Part shown: in pieces, positions 11,583-22,844 of the stretch
Position numbering within the stretch: the stretch's first letter is position 1
Layout of the letters: the number at the start of each line of letters is the position of its first letter
Origin: Hypholoma sublateritium FD-334 SS-4
Taxonomy: Eukaryota > Basidiomycota > Agaricomycetes > Agaricales > Strophariaceae
DNA length: 64,000 nucleotides
Assembly (NCBI GenBank): GCA_000827495.1
Contig: KN817520.1
Coordinates: 725,700 to 789,699 of the forward strand
Direction of reading: 5' to 3'
Notes under the pieces: model-generated
Told to the model about the DNA's origin: nothing
The model's database searches: none
What the model saw: only the letters and a program-made list of their open reading frames with translations
Made by a program: the position numbers and the translations under genes

Positions 11583-13714
11583 TCATAACTTTTCGTCTTG
11601 AACAAATAGTTCAGGTTGTAGATTTTCACCACCACGACGAGGCCGCTTTGCCCTGGCACCAGACTGCAAAATAAATGTACAGGTGAGCAGAAGTTTGACA
11701 TTGGAGAGTGGGAGTCAATACATCATTACCATCCAATTGGTTCTGATCGTTTTCTGGCACTGGCGACGCTCTTTTGGAACTTGTTCGGGACTGCGCAGGG
11801 GTAGTAAGATAGGATATTTGGGCCGTCGTATTGGATAATGGTTGGTTTGGATTTTCTGGTTCGCAGCGCCGGGTCCCCTCCACTTTTAATTTCATAAATT
11901 CCTCGTCTTGATTATCGATGAGGAACTGTAGGATAGTCCGCTGAAAAGCTTCATGGGCGTAGTCTGGGAGACTTCGGCGATCGCCTACTGGCATGTAGAG
12001 TGGATCTGCAGTGATTATGGCTGCGAGATGTGCAATCAAGCTGCTCACAGGGTGCAAATTGGAATGCAATGCCAATGAGCCATGTTTGACCAACCACTGA
12101 ATCAAGTTATCACGGAAAGATGTAGTGCCTGTGAGTTGCGACCAAACAGATGTGAGAATTGGTTCTTCCTGGCATGAGTTCGTAGGCTGTGCTCGTATGA
12201 CCTAATACAATATGAGCCAGAAGAACGACTCTGCGTCATGGTAGAGTTCATGCCTCCAATTGGTCGAGGACAGGGTGGCTGTACTAGAGTCCAAAGTAAT
12301 TTGTTCTATGCCCTTGAAGCGAACGATGCGTTGTGGATGTGCTTTCTCATATAAAGAAGGAGCCTTGGGCATAGCGGGGATTTTTAATAAGAAAGGTGTT
12401 TTAGGGTCTGGGTATGGTCCTTGGCATTCAACAGCCCTGGCGATAAAGATTGGAGTTCCCTAGAAAATGAATTTTTAAATAATAACCAAATTACAACGTC
12501 AAAGGCTTGGGCGCGACTAACCGCTACATCAACCAATTCACTCTTAAGGTCGTCACGAATGCGCTCCGCACGATTGAAGTCAATGAGAAGTGCAGAGGTT
12601 TCTTGAGGACTGGAACTGCTCGTCGGTTCAGAAACAATACGACTCAAACAGCCCCATAATGCCATAACTTTTACCCCGAAGATATCTGATGAAACAAAGG
12701 TCTGGTTCATCCTGACTGCATTCCTTGTCTGCGGCTATGTTACAACTTTTGTTTGGGATCCAAAGAACATTCCGAATGCTAACGTCGCGATGAAGCACTT
12801 TGTGTTTTATCCGGAGGTACCGCGTCACTAAATTGAAGTCGTATGAGCAATTCGAATGTGGAAGCGAAGTGCAGGATACTTAGTATGAGATGGAACGCTT
12901 ACCTTGCAGGACGTCGAATGCGGCTTCTAACATGGTTTCAACGGTGTCGATCCTCATAAAACGCGCGCCTATTTGCCTGAACCCAAATCGGCGGTTGATT
13001 CTGTCACCATGAAAAAACGAAGTTGCTGTAGCTTCAGAGCATAGGAGTTGTATCACGCCTGGTACCAGACCACCTTTGTGAACATCTTTGAGGATAGCTG
13101 CCTCGTCGAATCGCGAGTTCACCATTATTTATTGTAGCCGAGTCTGTCTCTTCATCCTCGGGAATCACAAAGACGTGGGCACGCGTACTGAAAGGCGAGC
13201 TGGCGGACATGGCACGGAAATTAGGACATTCAACCGATTTAGTTTCGTCTTTGGTAGTCAGTGTGTGCAGACATGTCTGACTTCGAGGTCAAAGGTAATC
13301 TTGATTGTTGGGTCACCAGGCTCGTAGATATGTTGGATCAGTTGCAATACAGCAGCGGACATTGAAGGGTTCCGGAGAGGAGCAGCCCATCAATTTTATA
13401 TTGATCGTGCGTTTCCTGAAGAAATTCCGAATCAGGACGGCTGTTATTGCCAGGTTTTTGCTGCTCGACGGTTTTTCCTTTTGTGTAATGCAATTTCGCC
13501 AGTGAGTTGGATCAAAGGCCCAGCTTTTACTTGTTTCGAGTCTGATCTCTTCAAAAGCAGCGACAATTTTCTAAATGCCCAGTAAAGTATGCGCATTGCG
13601 CGCATGTTCGCCGCGATCTTCATGTCTTCTACCTATCGTCCACGACCTCTGCAGACATCATGAACTTGCGTCATCCTCCTTGCTCATGACTGAACTTGGC
13701 TCCTTCAGCTCCAT
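11583..13714 (-). CDS. FunK1-type protein kinase (start uncertain)
   Basis: A multi-exon minus-strand gene that looks like the FunK1 family (PF17667), protein kinases greatly expanded in mushroom-forming fungi. Seen in order: MSAAVLQLIQHIYEPGDP near 13360; SRFDEAAILKDVHKGGLVPG (helix C Glu); VLHRDVSIRNVLW near 12790 (catalytic HRD...N); ALLIDFNRAERI near 12580 (DFG equivalent); GTPIFIARAVE near 12450; HDAESFFW near 12220; and a basic tail ARAKRPRRGGEN before the stop at 11583-11585. The catalytic Asp and metal-binding Asp are both present. I could not find a clean splice solution between the HRD exon and the DFG exon (about 12620-12690), so this is either a less usual intron or a frameshifted pseudogene. 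The ATG at 13714 is a guess. Confidence 0.65.
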
Positions 13715-14336
13715 GGCCTCTCCCCTGACGAAAGATCTAAGGGTTCATCAGCCAATTCCCAGTACATGTGTCAATATTTGAGCTGCATAATGCTGCATCG
13801 ATTACCGGCGTAGCTCTGACCGCTGTAATCCTAGACACCCAGAGCTTACACTTGCACGTTTAATTGACCTATGAAACTCTCCGGAGCATGTCGTCAGGAC
13901 GTGCAACAACTACACGTTTCTCTTGAAGAGTCTTGAAGTTTGTACATAGTGCAGCCCCAGGAATCTCAACCACCCCGCGAATTTTCCACCACCGGCACTA
14001 CCATACTACAGCACACCACTTATTTAAGCACGGCAGTCTGCAGAAGCAAAGCAGGGGACTATTATGAGTAAACTGACATGATGTAGGTGGACTACTCTAC
14101 TTATTGCTGAAACCCATTCTTACGTGACTTGAAAAATGCGCTGTATGTCAGTTTTGCGAACCTGACTGTTGGCTAGTTCTTTCTGCGAGACTTCTATTCA
14201 TACAGGCCATTCCTCAGCGCGCAAGAACAGCAGTGTGGGACGTTAATCGAAATTGACTTGCCAACTACGACGCGGTTGGCCGTCAAAGCCTTATATATGG
14301 TATACATATTGCATACATATAATATTCAAGTAAGCC
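13715..14336. other. Gene-free intergenic stretch
   Basis: 622 bp between the FunK1 gene and the 3' end of the acyl-CoA ligase gene. It may include the true FunK1 start. Nothing else is recognisable. Confidence 0.4.
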
Positions 14337-16728
14337 TCATAGCTTCGATCTGACAATGTCGTCTGCAGGATCTCGACCAGCGAGTTCTCCCTTTGATCTA
14401 TCCCGAAGTTCTCTGCGAAGGATTTTGCCAGCAGCACTACGAATCAAATGTCAGATATCTAACGTCAAAAAGAAGAGGTTCCAGTTACCTCTTAGGGATG
14501 ATGTCAACGACAACAACGCCTACAGATATGAGATAATCAGTAAAGGGGTTATCGAGGGAGGCAAGAACACACCTCCTCTAAGGTACTTGTGCTTGGCAAC
14601 TTTACTTCGTACCCAGCTCCTGACATTTTCAGCAAAAGCAACCTTGTCGCTTTCTACCCGCAATGACGTGGGATGAGCATGCACGACGTAGGCCCTAGGT
14701 GATATTTGGACGTCAGCGAGCAGCTAGGAGAGTTGTTGAGGATGTTCATCCTACCTCGGAAGTTCAGTGGCTTCCTTTGCACTTTCGACGCCAATCACAG
14801 CGGCATCTGCGATGTCGGGATGGGTTAGAAGAAGGCCCTCGAGCTCGGCAGGCGGAACTAGGATAAATCATTCTTTGCAACGATCTAAGTTGTGTGGAGG
14901 AGCATACCCTGGAAGCCCTTGTATTTGATCAATTCCTTGCGCCGATCGACGATGTGGTAGAAACCATCGGCGTCTCGCGTCCCGATGTCGCCGGTCTTGA
15001 ACCACCCGTCTGGCGTGATAGAGTCTTTCGTCGCCGTCGGGTTGTTCAGGTAGCCCTGCGCACGAATAAGCGCCGAGTCCGCTACATTTCCCCGGTGCTA
15101 GTGATAAACTTTACCTTCATGATTGAAGGGCCTCTAATCCAGAGCTCGCCCCGCTCACCTTCCGCCGCGTCAATAAGGCCGTCGCCATCGCCGTCGACCA
15201 CTAGGCGAATTTCGAGGTGGGGAAGCTGAACGCCGATACTGCCAATTCTGTCAGCAGCATGGGAGGGAGGGACGAGATGGGTTGTCGGTGAGGTTTCGGT
15301 CAGGCCATATCCTGGATGTGAATACGATATTATTAATTCGTGTCAGAGTGTCAGTAGAAAGGTATAACGCACCCTGCAAAATCTTAAGAGGCTCCTTCCG
15401 GTCGCCCTTTAGTTGTAATCGTTTAATCACGGCGTGTGAGAGCTCTGCTCCTAAAGGCGCAGCACCGGAGAGCAGGATATCGAGTGAAGATAGGTTGTAC
15501 TTGTCGACAGCTAGATATAACAATCAGCGCTCGGTCTAGATTTTGAAATTTGCTCGAATACCAGGATGACGAGCAAGGACAACAAGCACCGGAGGTACAA
15601 CCAGTGAAATTGTGGCTTTATATTTTTGAACGTATGCGCAAAAGTTCTCGGGGTCGAAGTGCGTCATAAGGGCAACTGGGACACCAAGCGTGAATGGCCA
15701 ATGGAGTACGTTCACAGCACCTGTAGCTTTATTAGCAGAGATTCATTGGAAATATTAAGGAGTAATCCCACCATAGATGTGGTATAGAGGCAGAAAGCCG
15801 AGCATAATGTCTCCGCGGGGGTCCATGCCAATTCCCGCACTGACCATGTCCATTACTGAGGTGATATTCCTATGGGTCGTCTAGATAAAATATAAGCTTC
15901 AGAGTTGTAACTAGCACGGACTCGGAGGGGAGATTTACTTCAACTCCCTTGGGTTTTCCCGTCGTACCAGAGCTATAGCACAGGTACACCGTTTCCCCCG
16001 ACAATTGGGGCCCGTCGAACTTCTCTTCTTCCTTCAAGGCCCCACGTCCCAGGAAATCAGCGACAGTCAACAAGTTTGCACTGTCTGCTCTGCGAGGTAC
16101 CGCGGGGCCGCCGGCCCAGTCCAGCCCGGCGGGTAGGACGATTATACGCTTCTCCGCATCGCTCGCGCTGAGCCCCAGGTCCTTGAATGTCGCCCTCACC
16201 GTCGCGACGCCCGCCTCGCTCGTGAAGACGAGCCCCGCGCCGCTGTCCGTGTACTGAAATGCGAGCTCGCGCGCGTTGTACGCGTGGTTCGCGAGTGTAC
16301 AGCGCAGGCCGGCGGCAACTGCGGGAAGCAGGCGAGGTTATGTCAGCAGCTGAAATGAACGTCGATCACGACGGGCGCTTGGATACTGCCCTATACTGCC
16401 ACTGGAAGGGCGACTTGCCTGAGCCAAAGACGACGACGGGCCACACCAGTGCGTTGGGTGAGTAGACCATTACGGTGTCACCGCGCTTCGCGTGTGAACG
16501 TGTTGCCGGGTGGGAACGCAGCCCGTGCGCGAACGAGAGCGCGAGGTGCTTCAGCTGGCCGCGCGTCAGCGTTGTGCCCGAGGCGGCGTCAATGAAGGCG
16601 GGTGTTGCGCTTGGGTATCCTCCAACATCGTTCGGGCTGCTGGTAGTAGAAGCGAACAGGTGTGTAAACACGGAACGGTGGGGCAGCGGAGGGGGGGTGA
16701 GGGGCGACGTGTAGATCGTTGGCGCCAT
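14337..16728 (-). CDS. Peroxisomal 4-coumarate-CoA-ligase-like acyl-CoA synthetase
   Basis: ATP-dependent adenylation of a carboxylic acid followed by CoA thioester formation. Visible in order: [17 protein letters not shown] after splicing; the AMP-binding P-loop [15 protein letters not shown] near 15970; [55 protein letters not shown]; the hinge region [33 protein letters not shown]; and the catalytic lysine motif [13 protein letters not shown]. The protein ends DDIVRSKL, a canonical C-terminal peroxisomal targeting signal. About nine introns are needed. The first (16319-16418) appears to use a GC donor (CAG|GCAAGT). The substrate cannot be read from sequence; candidates are aromatic or fatty acids. 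Confidence 0.88.
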
Positions 16729-17956
16729 TCAATGAAGGGGGGAGGGCAAGACTGAATTGATTTCGCATTCCTTCAAGCTGTCTGTTTTATACAGAAAGTA
16801 CCTTGAATACTACCATCACTCAATACTTACCTGTGGGGTTTGATGGCATCGTCGGTCCGATGGATTGCCGGACATAATGTTTTCCCATCCCGCGATAGTG
16901 ACGCACCGCAACTTTCAATTCTCAAAATTACTTCGGAGACCTTCGTCAGCTTCATTTTGCCATTCCTCAGTCATCATCTGCTTACCAGGAGAGTCTCCAA
17001 TCATCCTCCACTTCCGTGTTCACTGGATAGCGGCGTAAGCCTCTCTGACCCAATCTGGTTTATGCAGGTCAAATGCAAGTATTTGTATATCGTTCGGATT
17101 TGTCCGTCTTGTAGACCTGCGCCCCATGATGGCAGCGCCGAGCGGCCGACCCGCGACCGACCCCGCCAAGACCCAACGAAAGAGGCACGCTGGTCATGGG
17201 GCCGGCCTAAGCTTGATCATTCCTTCCACTCAGCAATTGTCGACATGAGGGTCTTTCCAGTGCAGTTTAGGATGCCAAAGCAGGACGCTTTGTATTAATA
17301 GTCACCAGGCGATGATCTGCACAATATGACAGTGCTAATAATAAATCAGTGTTCAGTGAAATGCAGGGACAATGAACGGAGAGACTATGTAGAAACAAGT
17401 GGATTAGGAAAGGATTGGGATAATTTACCTTGCCTGGCGATCGGCCGCCGCTGACTAGGATGATATTTAGCAGGGGACATGTGTACTCGTGTTCAGGTTT
17501 TCCGCGCTGCAGACTGTCGATTGGTGAGCACGCCCGGAGCGCGGCGGTACTTTCCTATGTGCGAATGGTCAGTGCAGGGGTCTAGCTCTCGGGCCTCGGT
17601 TTCTAGCGTTTGAGTAGGGAGTGAAATGATTGCATGACTGGGATGCGAAATAGATCGCACTATGTAGTACACAGGTGCCAAATACGGGAATAAACATCCC
17701 TAGTCTGACTATTCGGCGCGTGTATGAGAATAGAACAAGGTGTGTTGGTATTCGGGGTGAAGAGCAATTTGAAGTTGCGATGGAGACTGCATTGGGTTGA
17801 CATTGGGGCTGGGTGAGGCTGGATACGCTCTGCGATGTTATATAAAGAGTGACAAAAACATACTGGTCTGATTTCTGGAGGCGGTATGAAACGAGGGAGT
17901 TATTCTTCAAACAAATTAGGGATGCAACAGTAAGCAGATATGAATCATGTTGCGGT
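16729..17956. other. Gene-free intergenic stretch
   Basis: 1.2 kb. It holds the promoter of the ligase gene and the 3' side of the membrane-protein gene. An open frame at 16840-17298 has no fungal-gene character and was left out. Confidence 0.45.
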
Positions 17957-19238
17957 TTATTCTTCAAGGTAATCTTCGCCCGCCGAATCGGAGTCTGAGC
18001 TCATGTAGTCAAAGGTAGTCCGTTTCTTGATGTAGAACGCGTGATGCAAGGATAAAATCAAACGGCAGCCCTAAGATATCAAAACAGTCTTCTTCAGTAA
18101 ACAGAAAAGGGGAGAACGACGAAAAATAATTACCGAGATCGAAAGGGCCAACGCGATAGCACTGCCGCTGCCATCAGCGCGCCAAACGCACTAGATAAGA
18201 GTAGTACTTACGGGTAGACGCATGGAGACAAATCTAGGCTATATACGTATACCGTCGGGCACGCTCCAGTCGCTGTGGCCAGATAAGAATCAGCTTTCCG
18301 AACCCTTCACGATCGACGCTCGCGACCACTGACCCAGCACTACGACCCAGGGCTCAACCCTGTGCTTGTTAAGTCGACTTGTCACCGGCGTCCGTGCGTG
18401 CTTCGCCCACTGCTCGCTCTTGCGTGCGAGGAAGAAGAGGCAGAACTGCAGCATGGCCTCCCCCGCGCTATCACGATTTGTCAGTTGCTTGTATGGAAAG
18501 GGAAGGGCGGAAGGGAGTAGGCGACGCACGCAAAGATGACCAGGGGCTTCGTCGGAGATGTGTACACACCCGTGCCATTCGCCTGCATTATGCCATATAT
18601 GTCAACGGCGATGACCACGTCGAGGCAGAGTTTAGCGAGACCGAGCGCGGACACGATGAGTAACATCTTGCGCGTGCTGCCGAAGAGAAGGTGGACTGGC
18701 GAAGAGGTGATTAGTAGGCGCGCACGTTCTACGTGTGAGGGGAGGGGACGCGCGTACCTCTCTTCAGCAGCGCGAAGTCGATACTCCAGAGGAGCGCCTG
18801 GAGTGCGCAGGTCTTGTACAGCAGCCATAGCGCCACGTCCTCTTTTGAGCGGCGTGCTGGCTCCAGGTGTTCGAGGAGATCCCCGAAGACGAAACTCTGG
18901 CTACGCGCTTATCAGCGGACCGTTCGCGGGATGGGCGTGAGGCGCTTACTAGTACAACAGGAAGGGATAGTAGCGCGCGAAGATGTACATAACCTTCAGA
19001 GCACGTATGTCGCGGAGTCGGCTGTAGTACGGTGCTGTTATGAGCGGGGGCACGCTGTGGTGATAATAGAGAACGCACGCACGTCCATATGTATTCCACT
19101 TCTTCATCAATTTGAGTCGCGAGTTCTGCAATATTAACCACCGCGGCAGCCACTAAGAAAATTGGGACGCCATTCGGAGGAGTGACACAACAGGAATTAA
19201 TGGATTCTCTTACACACTCCACCTCGCGCTATGTCCAT
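17957..19238 (-). CDS. DUF6533-type multipass membrane protein, copy A
   Basis: A minus-strand gene of about six exons, start MDIAR at 19238, stop at 17957-17959. Joining the first introns gives IDEEVEYIWT|RLRDIRALKVMYIFARYYPF, the signature of the DUF6533 family (EE.EYIW followed by ...RY), known from Agaricomycete multipass proteins. Further hydrophobic segments are ALWLLYKTCALQALLWSIDF, VHLLFGSTRKMLLIVSALGL, LAKLCLDVVIAVDI and AMLQFCLFFLA. The tail is IKKRTTFDYMSSDSDSAG, ending acidic. Function is unknown for the family. Copy B at 48042-49410 shares start, central helices and tail. Internal splice sites are approximate. Confidence 0.68.
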
Positions 19239-20308
19239 GCTGGTGTTATTGGAGGGCGGCAGATACCGTTACGGACGTCGTCGCGTGCCGCGTATGTGAG
19301 TTAGTAGACGAGTAAAGTGAGTTGCGTCTGTAGTCGACGGGGGCCCGATGTTACAAGGAGAACATGGTAGTAGACGAAGATCAAAAAGTCGACAGGCAGG
19401 CCAAAAGTGCTGTGAGGACACAGCAGGCGCGAAATGGGCAGGCAACGCTTGGGGCGCCGTGTGATATATTTATTTTAGTCCAAGGGCCGGCGCGCCTTTT
19501 GCGGGGAGAACACCTAACGGTGGGAGCGGCGCTACCAATGCATCGGTCGCTTTTGTTCGTTATAGAAGAATGGAACCTCGGGAGCGCAGGAGCGCAAGCT
19601 GGCAACACGGCCGGGAAACAGAGGACTGAGCATCGCGCCAGGGCCACTGCGCAGTTTGGCGGCGCCGTTACGTTGACCGCTGATTACCACTGATTACCGC
19701 CTGGTTATTAATATTTATTTGGTGGCATCGGCGATGTGGTTATTCCATACGGGTGTCCACAAGTGTCCACCCTACAGAAGCGGGCGTCGGGGAGGGATAG
19801 CGATGTATGCCCGAGGCATCGCAGTGTCAATGCCAGAATTTGCGCGCAGATAAGTACGGCGTGAGCTCGTTACAAGAAAGAAGGGGAGGCTTGGGAATTT
19901 ATGAGACGAATGCGCTGTAGATTTGGCACATCGAAGGATGGATATGTTGTCAGTATCACTGGTGATTATCGAGCGTGTCGCAGGCTATCCTTGAACGGTG
20001 TTGGTGGATTGCCCTTTTCCGGAAGTAAGTTTCCAAGTGACAGCGATATGCGCTTGCGCGGTTTATGCGAGAAATATTTGGTCGTCGCAAGGTTGAAGGT
20101 GGTCGAGAGTGACGCCCGGCGGGCCCGGCCCCGCCGTTTGGGCGCTGTATTTGGACAACGGGATGTTGCCAAACATCAAGTACCACTGCCACATTTGATT
20201 CGCCTTCTTTCATTCCTCCCCACTACCAAGCGCTCCTCCCCAGTTCCCCTCCGTCTCTCCTTCCGCCCGTTCATTTTTACTCGTACATATACCAACGCGC
20301 AATCGCAA
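19239..20308. other. Intergenic stretch
   Basis: 1.07 kb between divergent genes; presumably both promoters. CT-rich sequence around 20205-20270, just before the next ATG, is typical of a fungal core promoter and leader. No gene recognised. Confidence 0.45.
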
Positions 20309-21250
20309 ATGGCTTCGCTACTCGAACGCATGAACATGGCGCCCGCCTCGCTGGGGCCCGTCCGCTCCAAATCCCATACTGGCCGGGGCGCAGCAGCAGC
20401 TCCATACGTGCGTGGCCTCATTTTGCGCCTCCGCCCTCCCCCGTCTTAAGCACCCACTAGAACCGCGCGCTGCGCACGCCCAAGGGCGACGTCGACTCGG
20501 CGTGGTCGCACGACCTCTTCGAGGCGCACAACTCGCTCTCTGCGCGGCTGAATATCACGCCCGCCGCGCCGCGCGCTGCGCTCAATCCCATAGCGCAGAA
20601 GGCGATCCGGGCGGCGACCGCGCCGCGCGACGCGCTCGCGATCAAGGGCGCGGGCGGCGCCGGGAACGTCGTCGAGGTGTCCGGGCTCGTCGCGGGCACG
20701 ACGCCGGAGGACGTCGCCGCGATCTTCAAGCGCTGCGGGCAGGTCGTCGACCAGAAGTCGGTCTCTGGCTCGCGCGACGAGCCGCGCATCCGCATCTCGT
20801 TCAAGACGGCGACCGCTGCGGCTGCGGCGGTGCAGAAGTTCGACGCGCAGCCTGCGGATGGGAAGATTTTGTCGGTGCGCGTCGTTGGGACGTCCGCGGC
20901 GGTGACGACGCTCGGCGGGCGGCTGGGCGGCGCGGATGGGCTGGGACTGGTGCGGGAGGAGGGGAGCGTAGATGTATTGATGGACGCGAATGAGCAAGGT
21001 GGCTCGTAAGTTTGTGTGCTCTCGTGGTACGGCGGTGTACTCATATTCATGCAGAAAAATGCGCTCCGACTCGCTAATCAAGGCGGACCCTCGAGCGCAC
21101 GTCCTGATAGCACCCCCTGGTGCGGATCCCAGGGACTATACGCCGTCAACGGAGCAGCGTGGCGGTGGCCGACGTGGTGGTGGTGGTCGGGGTCGAGGCG
21201 CAAGGCGGGGCGGCAGACGTGGCAACGGCGGTCGGATGGACACCGACTGA
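20309..21250 (+). CDS. RRM and RGG-box RNA-binding protein, 279 aa
   Basis: Exons 20309-20407, 20461-21005 and 21055-21250. After an N-terminal region MASLLERMNMAPASLGP there is a single RRM-like domain: GNVVEVSGLVAGTTPEDVAAIFKRCG (beta1-alpha1) and PRIRISFKTATAAAAAVQKFDAQPADGKILSVRVVG (beta3-beta4). The C-terminus is an RGG-type tail (QRGGGRRGGGGRGRGARRGG), as in mRNA-export adaptors of the Yra1/ALYREF type. It lacks an evident N-terminal UAP56-binding motif, so I only call it an RNA-binding protein. The coding sequence is very GC-rich, which creates long false open frames on the other strand (20446-21081). Confidence 0.82.
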
Positions 21251-21684
21251 TTGTCGATCTCTGACCACGGACTCGCTATCGTTTTTTATGTGTGTATTCT
21301 TCTAATGGTCTCTTTCTTAATTCTGCTGGCTGTTGAATATCTCTATGCCCCGTGTTCATAAAATCGTTGCTCTTGCTTTGTCATTTATCCGTCTGTATCC
21401 AGATGATCCTGGTTCGTATGCCCGTTTTCGCTTGCGTCCAAGTAGCGCTCTTGAATATACTGTACAATTTTCATATTTTATGCCAATGCGGGGCTCAGGA
21501 GGCGAAGTGGGCGCGTGTTGTGACACCGAAGGCGTGATGTACCTTTTTTCGGTTCGAATCTGATGAGAACTTGGTTCACGCGTCCACCTTGCGCCTGTTC
21601 TCACCATCTGCCACCAGCTGCGTCGTCGTTCGACCACTAGCCCGCGACACACATTTCCTACCCACCTTTAGAATTCTCTTTATC
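21251..21684. other. Intergenic stretch
   Basis: 434 bp holding the 3' end of the RRM gene and the promoter of the first cornichon gene. A tRNA-like GGTTCGAATC at 21551-21560 is not part of a foldable tRNA. Confidence 0.5.
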
Positions 21685-22407
21685 ATGTCTGGTACGCCGT
21701 CCCCCTGCCGCAGCACGTTGCTGTGATACATCGCTCATGCCCATACTCACACGGCGCTGTAGGCTGGCTCTTCCTCTTCGCGGTGCTCTATGCCGCCGCG
21801 CTGCTCTTCGGGATGGTGTTCTTCGTGAGTGCATCTGCGAGGGGCCCAGACGACCGCTGATGGTCGGTGCCTGCGCAGATCATCATGTACTCCGACCTCG
21901 AGAGCGACTACATCAACCCCATCGACTTCTGCAACAAGCTGAACCAGGTGCGTCGCACCGTCCCCCTGCGCTGGCTGCTCCCTGCTGACTGCGAGGGCAG
22001 TTTGTACTCCCTGAGTACGGCGCGCACGCGTTCCTGACGCTGCTCTTCCTGCTGACGGGCAACTGGACGGCGCTGCTGTTCAACGCGCCGCTGCTTGGGT
22101 GGAATATCAACAAGTGCGTTCCCCTCGACCCCCTTCTCTGCGCATGACGCAGCAGTGGTGCTGATGCTGATGCTCCCGCGCATAGGGTGTACACGAAAGC
22201 GCACATGTACGACGCCACGGAGATCTTCCGCACGCTGCCCGCGCACCAGAAGGAGGCGTACTTCAAGATCGCGTTCTACCTGCTCTCGTTCTTCTACTAC
22301 CTCTACCGGTGCGCCTCCCCTCTCGTATACTAATGAGCCGCTATTGATTTGCTACCTCGATGCATTGCAGGATGATCGTTGCGTTCATCGCCGAGGGCGA
22401 GGCATAA
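21685..22407 (+). CDS. ERV14: Erv14/cornichon ER export cargo receptor, copy 1
   Basis: Cargo receptor that loads membrane proteins into COPII vesicles at the ER. Six exons (21685-21691, 21763-21824, 21879-21947, 22001-22113, 22186-22308, 22371-22407) give 136 residues, the usual Erv14 length. Three membrane segments: WLFLFAVLYAAALLFGMVFF, FLTLLFLLTGNWTALLF and YFKIAFYLLSFFYYLYRMIV. The family signatures DLESDYINPIDFCNKLNQ and AHMYDATEIFRTLPAHQKE are present, including the IFRTL COPII-binding motif. The first exon is only 7 nt (ATG plus four bases). A second copy with the same exon plan lies 440 bp downstream. Confidence 0.95.
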
Positions 22408-22844
22408 GGGCTTCGGGCGCCTGCCGCGACACGACACGACACGACACGACGAGGCTCGGGTATACCCATGGCGTGGCCGCAGCGGCCGTTCAGCTGCGGG
22501 CCGGGGCGCTGGGGGCTGGGGCGGGCGGTGGAGGCCCGTCCGTGTGTTGCGCTGCTTTGTATCTTGCTCTGCATGTTAATGTTAATATGTACCGAACTCT
22601 GAGGATCTGCGGGCTGCTATTTTTTCCGCGAATGCATTTTTATGTTTGTTTTCAGTACCTTAGTAGGGCCGAGCAGCTCGGCGCTCGCACGTCGCAGCTG
22701 GCTGCGTCATCGCGGCGATATCACGTGCGGGAGGCTGGCAGGCTGGCAGAAAGTCGCTGCTCCTGATTCACTCCGCCACGACCCGCGACGCCCCCGCGCC
22801 CGTCTCCCTCACGAACCCGCAAGACCCGACACGACACATACATA
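22408..22844. other. Spacer between the tandem cornichon genes
   Basis: 437 bp, G/C-rich at both ends, with a CGACA pentamer repeat near its start. It holds the 3' end of copy 1 and the promoter of copy 2. Confidence 0.5.
22426..22452 (+). repeat. CGACA pentanucleotide microsatellite
   Basis: About five tandem copies of CGACA/ACACG just after the stop codon of the first cornichon gene, in its presumed 3' untranslated region. A shorter related run (CCGACACGACACA) occurs near 22828-22838, just before the start of the second copy. Confidence 0.85.

Noticed and set aside
16840..17298. 152-residue plus-strand open frame
   Set aside because: No splice continuity, no domain, mixed composition; likely chance.
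20446..21081. Arg-rich minus-strand frames opposite to the RRM gene
   Set aside because: Same GC effect; the plus strand encodes a clear RRM and RGG tail with good splice sites.
21549..21562. GGTTCGAATC, a perfect-looking tRNA B box
   Set aside because: No matching T stem, acceptor stem or A box; not foldable as a tRNA.
22426..22452. CRISPR-like or satellite array
   Set aside because: Only a five-unit pentamer run without spacers; an ordinary microsatellite in a eukaryotic genome.
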